From NCBI GenBank assembly GCA_017590115.1, contig JAGGNK010013670.1:824016-888015 (forward strand): a DNA stretch of 64,000 bases, given 5' to 3'. Position 1 is the first letter of the stretch. Each line of letters begins with the position of its first letter. The position numbers and the translations under genes are program-made. The notes below the pieces were generated by a model. The model was given only the letters and a program-made list of their open reading frames with translations, was not told where the DNA came from and searched no databases. Of this stretch, positions 55,790-64,000 are shown in pieces. This DNA comes from Montifringilla adamsi. Taxonomy: Eukaryota; Chordata; Aves; Passeriformes; Passeridae.

Positions 55790-56040
55790 TCCTTTAAAGA
55801 TGAGGTCTGGCAGAAGTCAGATTTATTGGGAGCAATTAATTGTCCTGCTAAGAGCCCTCAATGTTTTGGCATTTCATTAATAAGACGTAATCAACCACCA
55901 GGCTATTTGGAGTGTGTTACTCTGTCAGATCCGCTGTTAATTGTCATTATTTGATAGATTTCATGTTTATAATTACTGGTGTGTGACGCAGGGTGTGCTC
56001 TGAATAATCCATTGTGTATTGTTTTGTGAACCAGGGTGCT
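55790..56040. promoter_or_regulatory. AT-rich, homeodomain-motif-dense block
   Basis: The most enhancer-like block of the window: the palindrome CAATTAATTG at 55,833, CATTTCATTAATAAGACG, GTTAATTGTCATTATTTGAT at about 55,936, TTATAATTACTGG and TGAATAATCCATTGTG. No repeat family and no long frame. Likely a conserved non-coding element; no alignment is available here. Confidence 0.35.
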
Positions 56041-56383
56041 GGGGGTGCCAGGAATCGCTGCTGCTCGTGTCTCCAGGGCTGATTTATGCCTGGCCAGGGA
56101 GGGAACTGGACAGGAGGGAATGAACAGAAGCTCAGAAAAGTCCCCTCTGGCCAGGCTCAATGAGCAAACACTCAGCAGCTGTGAGTGGAGGAGAAAAGGG
56201 TTCAGCAGAGCAGGGAAATGTGTTAGGGATGGGTTATGGGGGTGGGGGTGACATTTCCTCCCTGCTTTGATGTGCTCCTCAGCTCAGAGCTCTGGGATAT
56301 TTATTTTTCTTGCTGTCAACAAGGACCTCGTTCCCATCGTTTAATTCTGAGTGATCTCGTGTTGTACTGGATGGATGGATAAA
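56041..56383. other. Unique non-coding DNA
   Basis: No recognised feature. Confidence 0.45.
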
Positions 56384-56456
56384 CCAAAAAAAAAAAAAAC
56401 AAAAAAAAAAAAAAAAAAAAAAACCAAAAAAAAAAACCCAAAAAAAAAAAAAAAAA
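56384..56456. repeat. A-rich tract with CC and C interruptions
   Basis: Long A runs broken by AACC and C (AAACC repeated). A simple or low-complexity tract; no retroposed gene body precedes it. Confidence 0.93.
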
Positions 56457-57029
56457 GAGCTGAGTATTCCAGAGAAAGAGAATTGGGATCTTTTTGTGTG
56501 TGAGCAGCCAGGACTGTGGGGTGGGGTCGGTGTGAGGGGCTGGGCAGGGCTGGGTGATACCCCAAAGCCTCTCTGGCACCCCTGAGCTGCCCTGGGTGCT
56601 CAGCTGAACCTGCTCCCACTGGCTTTATCCATCCTGACTTCTGGAGAAGCTGATTTCTGGGAAGGGGGCCAGGAGGAGCCCCCTCTCCATGCTGCAGGGA
56701 TCCCTGGTGGGCACAGGGTGCTCCTGGCTGCCCTTGCAGCATGAACAGGATGAGCTGGGCAGGGAAATGGAGCTGCAGGTGGGCTGGAGTGCTGCGGGAC
56801 CCGGCAGCTCCAGCAGCTCGCCCAGGAGGAGCTCGGAGCCTCCAGTGTGGAAAACAATCCACCAACAGCCCCAGATTTTCACCCTTTAACTCCACCAACA
56901 CCTTCCAGCGAGGCACCAGGGCCTGGGGACGGGCTGGAAGTGTCCCTCCTGGCCAGGCAGGTGTGTCCTTCCCGGTCACACAGAACATGTCCCTCCTGGG
57001 ATGTTTGTTCCACGTGTAACGCAGTGGTT
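56457..57029. other. Unique non-coding DNA
   Basis: No recognised feature. The poly-F stretch in the minus-strand frame 56,341-56,988 comes from the A-tract. Confidence 0.45.
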
Positions 57030-57370
57030 TTGGTTTGTTAATTTGAGATTTTGTTAATTTTGAGACTTTTTGGTTAATGTACTAATGAGTGTGGTGGGTT
57101 TAGTGTTGGTTAATTACTAGTGTATTTACTCCTTGTTGTTAAGTAGGATTAGGAGAAAGGCAAAGTAGGTTTAAAACTTACAAAGGGTATAAAGAAAAAT
57201 GTATTAATAGTAGCCAAAAGAAAGAGTAATAAAAGAGTAATAAGAATTAGAACAAAAGGTTTAGAACACTTCTTACAATTTTTAAAATTGATAATATAAA
57301 GAAATAAAACTTAAAATTTTAGTTAGTTTACTATTTTTAGAACAGTCTTTCTTTAGTTTACTTAGGGAGA
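57030..57370. other. C-depleted AT-rich block, possible degraded transposon/LTR
   Basis: About 340 bp with under 10% C on the + strand, bounded quite sharply by ordinary GC-rich DNA. Examples: GGTTTGTTAATTTGAG, GGTGGGTTTAGTGTTGG, GTAGGATTAGGAGAAAGG, TTTTAGTTAGTTTACTATT. The composition is unlike every other AT-rich block here and suggests an inserted element, perhaps an old endogenous-retrovirus LTR or internal remnant. I see no paired LTR, no poly-purine tract with TG..CA boundary and no coding remnant, so the class is open. Confidence 0.35.
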
Positions 57371-60300
57371 GAAGTCTGCCTCAGTTCCCAATGTGCAGGT
57401 TCCTTCAGCTTCCCTTCTGCCTGGAGATTTGAGAGGTTTCTGGAGCCTGTGTCAGTTTCCTCTCCTAAATCCTTGTCAGCTGAAAAAGGCTTTTTTGGGG
57501 ACCCTGTGTGATGGACACCATGGCTGTCCCTGGTGTTCTGTCCCACAGGAGGGAAGGGGAAGCTGGGCGGTGAATTATGTGAATTATTAGAGGGGAGAAG
57601 AGATTAAAGATTTTTGTTGCATTGCTGGCTTTTTTTTGTTTGTTTGGTGTTTTTTTGTTTTTTTTTTTTTTTAAACTAATCTTGGTTAAACACAAGTGGG
57701 GGCAGCAGCAGTGACAGAAAGTGGAAGAGGGCAGCAAAAACCTGGGGATTTCTGTCTGCAGAAGGTGAGGATGAGTTCGGGAGCTGAGCGGAGCTCGGGT
57801 GAGAGGGAACACTGGTGACTCAGCGCTGCTGGCTCTTTAACGGGGCACTTGAAGCCCGTTTGCGGTGGAAAGGGGCTTTTTCCCCCTGGGAGGGCTGCTC
57901 TTGCCCTAGGGACAGACACGGAGTTTTCAGGTCCTTGCAGTCCTCTCCTCCCGGGCTCCGAGCTGGGATCAGCCCCAGCCACGGCTCAGAAATAACAAAA
58001 GCAGCTCTGACCGCTCTGTCTGTCTCTCACAGCCGCTCCCAGGCACAAGCGCTGGCTTTTACACCGGCCCGGCACCCTCAGCTCTCCCTTTCTGCCGGAA
58101 TTCAAAGCAGCAGCAGTTGTGTCGAGATGTGGTGTCTTTTCAAGTGCCCTTCCTCTGCTTTTTCATTTCGAATTTACTGCAGAAGGTGGGGGAAAACCCC
58201 AGCACAAAACCTTCTGAAGCTCCAAGTGCTTTGTAGCTCTTGAGCGTGGAAGGTTGTGGCTCCTGAGGTGCTGTACATTACATGAGGTTGTCACTCACAT
58301 CTTGTTTTCTGCCTCGCAGAGGATTTTTTTTCTTCCCAGTTACATCTTTGAATGCTGAGAATGATCTGTTTGTAAAGGCTTTTTTACCCAGTGATCACCA
58401 TGAGGTGCTTTGGTGTTGGTATCCCAAGGCAGGTGTGTCAGATCTGCATTTCCTGCCTGAATTAGAGGAACATTTTCTTAGGCTTATGCCAAGAAATGAT
58501 CAGATAGAGCTCAAATGCCATGAAGGTGTGCTGGGGGCACTTGGGGATGTGATGGGTCAGGACTGGGAATGGTCCCTGGAGGTTAATTTGGATTTTACCT
58601 GGATCCCCAGCAGCAGATGTTCAGTGAATCTCACATGTGTGGGTTCAAGTCTCGTGTTTGCAGTCCATAAATCCTTGTGAAAGGTGGAATTTGTCTGGAT
58701 TCATTTGCTGAAAATACATGTGGAAAAGCCAGGTCTAACTCCTGATAACCAGCCAGGAAAGGGAGAGCCCTCCTGTGTCCCACGAGAGCTCTGGGGGAGC
58801 TTTAGGGCTCACTGCCCTCTCAGCCCAGCCTGAGCAACTCTGGCTCCCCAACCCTGCCCAGAGGGTCCAGTGCCCTGTGCAGTGCCCTCTGCTCTCTCTC
58901 CTGTTTATAAATATCCCAAATGTGCCTTCCTGGGGGTTTGGGCTCTGAGATCAATAAAGATTGGGATCAGTAGTCAGCAATCACAGACTTCCTGCAGGAC
59001 TGGCCTCCCTGGGAGGATCTATGATCTATTTTAGGGTCTTATTTTAAAAGAACCAGACTTTATTTTTCCCCATCCCAAGGCTCCTTCCAAGTCCACTTCT
59101 CTTGGTTTGTAGTGCAGACCGAGCCTGAGCCTGCTCTCAGCCCTGGCTCTCTTCTCACCCCTAAGCTGAGCCTGGCTAAACCAGACCTGGGCAGTTTCTA
59201 TCTGCAGCTTCCCCTTCACACCTTGCTGAGCTCTGCGTCCTCCGAGCTCCTCCTGAGCCAAGAGGAGCCCTCAGAGTCCTGCAGGCTCTGCCGTGGGCAG
59301 CTCGGGCTCAGATTGCACTCCAGGTGCCAAGTTTGTGCACAAAGTAAATTAAAAAAGAGAAAAAAATCTTTAAAGCTATTGTTAGCAGCAGGGAATGCAG
59401 GTGACAAGGGACAAAGTGACTTTTCCCAGCACATGAATTTTGTCTTCCCTGAACTGGGCTGGCTTCAAAGCAACCGTGGAGATTTAGTCCAGCTCAGCCT
59501 CTCCCATGCCAGACGTTAAGCCAGGCCTAACCATGACCCTCAGCTGTCACAGCCTCCTTAGAGAGAGAAGGAAGCATGGAGAGCACCATGGAAAAGGACC
59601 AGAAATACCAATGGAGCCTCTCTGGGAGGTGTCCCCTGGCTGGTGCCTCATGGAGGATCAGATATCCCAGGGGTTTCCCAGGTGACACCAGGCTCTGTTT
59701 GCTCTGCTGTCCTTTGGATCCATCTGGATCACACAGCCTCCCTCTGAGGACAATGGCAGTGCCTCAGTCCTGGGGAAAATGGGATCATTTCCTCCAAAGT
59801 CCCTGCTCTGCTTTGCTCTAGATGTTCAAACATTGCTGTGCCCAGGGAGAAGCATCTTCAACACTGTCACTTCACTTGATGAATTTTTAAAGGGTTTAAA
59901 AGTGACCTCAGGGACTTCCCAGCTCCTGTTCCAGTTTCCCAACTGCTCCTTGGATTTTCAATATATTCCTGGATTCCTTTCAGCCCTGAGGAAGGGCTAA
60001 GAGAGCAAAGCTTGTGCTGGTGCTCCCCTCCAGTCCTTGGCCATCCACAGAGGTGTGCTTCCTGTTCTTGCAGCTCAGACTCCCTCAGCCCAGCCTGTGG
60101 CAGAGCTGGAGATCTCCATTTTACCCTCATCCCACATTTCCTCCTTTCTGCCCGGTCTGTTTGACACCACAGGGCTCAACATCCAGCTTGGGATCCTGCC
60201 AGGGTGCTCCCAACCCCTGGGGTCCACGGAATTCCAGCTCCATGGGGAGGGCAAACACAGGATTCTGGCTGGGTGGGACACCCAGGCAGTGCCAAGGAGA

Positions 60301-61571
60301 TTGTGTGCTCCATTCCTGAGGCTGGAAAACCAGGATGGACTCCCCAGGACAGATTCCTGGGCACCCTTTGGGCTGCACATGGGAGAGAGAGGAACAAGAA
60401 ACCTCTTCTGAAGTGGTGACCAGCCAGGGAGATCCAGGATCAGCAGAAACTGGTTCCAGTTCCATCTCAGAGATGGATCCTGGAACCTTGTGTTTAATGA
60501 TCATGTGGGGTTTCGTGGGCTCTGAACCTTTTTGGGAAGAGCAGCACAGGGGCTGGTGAGGAATGGGAGCCACAGACACGTGAGCAGTGTGGAGATGGCT
60601 TTTTTTATCCTGATGGAATATTGCTGATGAAAATCTTCTAAGTTTCACAAGTGTGGCTGTGCTGAGAGGCAGGAGTGAGGCTGGCAGGGCACGATGGGGG
60701 TGGGACTTGCTGGGAGCCTGGCACAGGGACTGGAACCTGGCAGGGGACCGTGGGGACAGTCCACAGACCTGGTGAGGGGCTCTTTGAGTGCCTGAGTTTG
60801 AACAGACAGGTGTCTGCTAAGGAAGGCAGGATCTTCCCTTGAAATGGAAAATGTAAACCCCCTCCCTCTGAATTATTATAATTCTGAAATTAAGGGGCCC
60901 TCAGGCAAAGATATGGGAGTAGGAATAACAGTTCTTTTTTAGGGAAATTAAAAATACAAATGTAATAGTATAAACTAAAAACCAAACTGACTGCCCCATG
61001 GACAGCAGAGAACTGCCCCAGCTCTGACAGAGGGTGATAGAACACACACCCAGCCACACTGTTCAGCCTTAGACATTGAGGTACCATGGTGAGATGTCCA
61101 CACACTTGGTGAGGGGTTCTTTGAGGGATTTCTGCTTCAGTGCCAATGTTTCTCTGGTATTTTTCATGATGTTATTTAAGGGGATTGCACTGCTCCCAAA
61201 TCCCCACACTGTGTTTGGTTTGCAAGGTGCCTGGTGGAAAATGTGTCTGTGCTGGAGAGCAAAGCCCAGCCCAGCTCCCTGCTCAGGGGCTGTTGTGCAG
61301 CTCTGGAGAAGGGGCAGGAGCCCCAGGGCCACCCTGAGGAGGGGGCACAGTGCTCAGATGGAACATTTGGAGAGGTAAAACGCTGTCAGCGCCCTGCCCC
61401 AGCCCCTGCTGCTGATGGTGCCAGGTATCACCATGGGGATGGGGCCACAGCTGTGGTTTGAGGGTCCCAGGGCTTGCTGGGCACACTGGGAGCAGCAGCC
61501 ACAGGGAACCTGCAGGAGGTTTCTGTGTTTCTGACATGGACACTGAGGCTGCATTCAAAGTGAGCTTGTCC
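57371..61571. other. Unique non-coding DNA
   Basis: T-rich runs at 57,629-57,673. 57,780-58,070 has moderately raised CpG. The plus frame 58,282-58,680 (132 codons) and neighbours have no recognisable domain. Nothing else is seen in 58.7-61.5 kb. Confidence 0.42.
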
Positions 61572-61712
61572 CAGAATCCCAGAATGGCCTGGCTGGGAAG
61601 GACCCACCCAGTGCCAGTCCTGCCACGGGCAGGGACACCTCCCACTGTCCCAGGCTGCTCCAGCCTGGCCCTGAACACATCCAGGGTTGGGAATCCCAGC
61701 CTGGACCAGTCT
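61572..61712 (-). mobile_element. CR1: CR1 LINE 3' end fragment
   Basis: On + it reads CAGAATCCCAGAATGGCC, 'ctgggaaggacccacccagt', 'gggacacctcccactgtccc' and 'aggctgctccagcctgg'. This is the reverse complement of the CR1 tail, same subfamily as 16,741. Confidence 0.92.
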
Positions 61713-62486
61713 GGCTGTGCCAAGACAGCCCTTTTATCCCAGACAGGCACCTACATATTCCCATGGAGCTTTTATGGATCCCACCCTCAAGGGCTTTCCC
61801 ACCCCGGTGCTTTGGAGCTCTCCCCCACCTGCCCCTCCTGGGCCCCTTTTCACTGTTTTCTCCCCCTTTGAGGCTTGGGTTTGGCTGCAGGTTCCCGTCT
61901 GAGGGTGCTGAGTGTTCCTGAGGCACAGCTCCACATCCCTGGGGCCTCTGGCACGGGAGCTGGGCCCCCTTGGAGCATCCCTTGTTAGAGCTGAGAGGTG
62001 CTGGATTCCAGAGGCTCTGCAGGGTTCCTGCTGAATGATGTTACAGCTTTAAAACCCTAATATACCTGGGCAGCAGAATTCAATCCAGCATTTCTCACTC
62101 CAGGGTATCATGGCTCTCCTCCAGCACTAAAACACACCACAGGATCCAGGTAGGAGCTGATTTTCAGCTCTTCAGCCCTCAGGGGAGAGGCACTGTCTTT
62201 TTTTTTTTTTTTAATTTTTTTAATGGTTGTAGAAGCCAAGGCTGTGAAAGTGATTTCAGGAATGTTTTAAATCCATGGTTAGCTGCTATTCCATCTGTGG
62301 CTGAGCTCAGGGGCTGCAGGGCTGGGGTTTCCTTCACCCAGGGGCTTGGCCAAGGAGTGCCAGAGCCCAGCCCCACAGCCTCACTGAGCCTGCAGTGCAA
62401 GCTCAGCCCAGGGGAGACTGAAACTCCTGTCAAGTGATTTGAAAATTCAGTGTAATTGCTTTGAATGGTTTTTGGGGCTGTCCAAG
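61713..62486. other. Unique non-coding DNA
   Basis: A poly-T run at about 62,199-62,222; otherwise nothing recognised. Confidence 0.45.
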
Positions 62487-62527
62487 TGTTGGACTCGATG
62501 ACCCTTGTGGGTCCCTTCCAACTCTGT
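62487..62527 (+). mobile_element. CR1: Very short CR1 3' end
   Basis: GTTGGACTCGATGACCCTTG followed by 'tgggtcccttccaactc' is the terminal CR1 sequence of the third subfamily. Only about 40 bp are retained. Confidence 0.85.
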
Positions 62528-63789
62528 GCTTACCCTGGGGGGTAATTGTCCAGAGAAAATAGGAACTGGTCACTGCCTGAATGGTTTGTGGTGAGCCTGG
62601 GAGCAAATGAAGGTGGTGCAAAGGGCTGGAAGTGTCTGTGCAGTGATAGCAGAGCTGGCATTGCCTCTCAGTGTCCCTTGGCCAGGTACAATTCCCATTT
62701 TAGTGCCGAGCAGGTGTCAGAGGGAGCAACGTCTCAGAGTGAAACCCATGAATTGGCAAGGACTGGGAAATTACAGATGTGCTTAATGAAACAGAACCCC
62801 TTGTTTATGTTTCTAATGTGCTGCTGGAGCAAACTGGCTCCCAAATAAAAATACTTAAAATTACGATTAGGATTTATTTACATAATTACTGCCAGAGAAA
62901 TTCCTGGAGCGTGCTGAGCAGTGCAGGAGGAGCCTCCTTCTCTCCCTCTGTGCTTGCCTGTGTCTCCAGGTTGTTTGCTCCTGGGATGTCTCTCAAAGCT
63001 GTTCCCAGCCCAGGGAGCAGGAAGGCTTTTGCTCCCACTGAATCCATCTGTATTGTCTGTATATTTGGGTTATTGGCTGAGGTACAGCCAGATCATCCTG
63101 GTGCTGCTGGCTGGAGCAGCATTCCAGAGCTGGCACCTCCTCCTGGGCACAGAACCTGCAGCACCGAGGGTGGGCTCTGAGCAGCCCCTGCCCTGTGCAC
63201 TGAGAGCCCTGGTGGCTTTCAGAGCCGCTCCCAGCCTGTCCTGGCCACCTCCAGCCCCAGGGAGTCCCTGGCCAGCTCTGGGTGGCTCTGGGGACACTGC
63301 TGATTTATTTCTGCTGGAAATGTGCAGCCCAAAGCACAACAGGCCTGGGATGAGCTTGTGCTGATTGAATCCAGCCCTGGGCATGAGAAATCTTCCTCTT
63401 AATATTTCAATTGACTTTGGCAAACTCGCCTCCTCCTCGTGTCTCCTAAATCACAGGGTGAGTGCTGCTGACAGTAATTCCCACTCCTGTCTGGGCAGTG
63501 CCTGCCCTTCCCTGTGGCTGGGACCTGTGGGGTTTGCAAACACCTCCCTGCTCCAGCCTCCTGTGGAGAGGGTTTCTCCTCAGCTCTCAGACCTGGGAGA
63601 TGGGAATGTTCTTTGTGGGGCCCTGCTCCAATGTGGATGTTCTCCTCCCAGAGGGGTCTGGAGCTGGGGCCCTGCAGTGACAAATGCCTTGCTCAGGGTG
63701 GTTGGCTGGACCCTCTGAGGGGGCTGCATGCTCCAGGTGGGGTCTCAGGGATGCCAGACCCTTCCGTGCCTTTGGAAGCTGTGCTGTTG
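62528..63789. other. Unique non-coding DNA with a small AT-rich block
   Basis: 62,840-62,895 (AAATAAAAATACTTAAAATT, TTACGATTAGGATTTATTT) is AT-rich and conserved-looking. The rest is featureless; frames at 62,779-63,364 are chance. Confidence 0.42.
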
Positions 63790-63950
63790 GGCAGCACTTG
63801 TGGCTGCCCCTGGATCCCTGGCAGTGGCCAAGGTCAGGTTGGACGGGGCTTGGAGCACCCTGGGACAGTGGGAGTGTCCCTGCCGTGGCAGGGGTGGTTC
63901 AGGGTGGGCTTTGAGGTCCTCTCCAACCCAAACACTCCACGATGCTGTAA
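63790..63950 (+). mobile_element. CR1: CR1 LINE 3' end fragment
   Basis: Contains GGATCCCTGGCAGTGGCC, GACAGTGGGAGTGTCCCTGC and GGGCTTTGAGGTCCTCTCCA, and ends with a diverged 'ccaacccaaacactccacga'. Same subfamily as 43,310. Confidence 0.92.
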
Positions 63951-64000
63951 TCTGTTACCTGCAGGTCAGTGCAGTGCTCTCTGTAATTGTTACCAAGGCT

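Noticed and set aside
56384..56456. A-rich tract as the tail of a processed pseudogene
   Set aside because: No retrocopied coding sequence precedes it on the + strand, and the C interruptions fit a simple repeat.
58630..58660. GGGTTCAAGTCTCG resembling a tRNA B box/T-loop
   Set aside because: No matching A box at the right distance upstream and no cloverleaf pairing could be drawn.
58282..58680. 132-codon plus-strand frame with moderately complex composition
   Set aside because: Less biased than most frames, but no motif is recognised, no splice sites define it as an exon, and no promoter lies nearby. Chance is the simplest reading.
60770..61125. Similar short strings 'ggtgaggggctctttgag' near 60,772 and 61,109
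   Set aside because: The similarity covers only about 18 bases with no extended homology; too short to call a repeat.
1..64000. CRISPR arrays, operons, phage or bacterial mobile elements
   Set aside because: Nothing prokaryotic is present. The tandem repeats found are eukaryotic simple repeats and minisatellites without unique spacers or associated genes.

Overview
The window looks like a bird nuclear genome, probably a songbird-type (neoavian) one. The evidence is at least sixteen truncated CR1 LINE fragments (avian CR1 3' ends in both orientations), no mammalian SINEs or L1, short introns and spacers rich in G/C, and separate CpG islands. No bacterial, phage or organelle genes are present. 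I find no exon of a protein family I can name. Almost all open reading frames in this GC-rich DNA, including one of 432 codons, behave as chance frames. The window is best read as non-coding DNA of a gene-poor interval or very large intron(s), possibly around one or more genes with CpG-island first exons.

Layout. 1-15.5 kb: mostly unique non-coding DNA with four or five CR1 pieces, a (GGGCT)n array at 10.9 kb and an AT-rich, conserved-looking block at 12.04-12.35 kb. 15.5-17.5 kb: two ATCCC-type arrays flank a CpG-rich patch with a candidate two-exon small gene (16,143-16,725), directly abutted by a long CR1. 17.5-21.2 kb: a cluster of short local duplications (24-bp x3, a dispersed ~100-bp pair, 31-bp x3, 132-bp x2). 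23.2-24.2 kb: CpG island. 24-32 kb: unique DNA plus one older CR1. 32.2-37.4 kb: a (TA)n tract broken by a 74-N assembly gap, then two 99%-identical direct copies of an unclassified ~410-bp element, the first sitting inside a CR1. 37.4-49.5 kb: unique DNA, CR1 pieces, microsatellites and a CpG-rich block at 41.4-42.35 kb with a candidate exon ending in a strong splice donor. 49.5-51.2 kb: the strongest CpG island, with a likely non-coding first exon ending at 50,111. 51.2-64 kb: unique DNA with AT-rich conserved-looking blocks (52.5-53.2, 55.8-56.0 kb), a strongly C-depleted block (57.03-57.37 kb), microsatellites and small CR1 ends.

Functionally, the CpG islands on the + strand (16.1, 23.5, 41.9, 49.8 kb) and several AT-rich, homeodomain-motif-dense blocks would fit the regulatory landscape of a developmental gene. 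This is inference, and no gene name can be supported from sequence reading alone.
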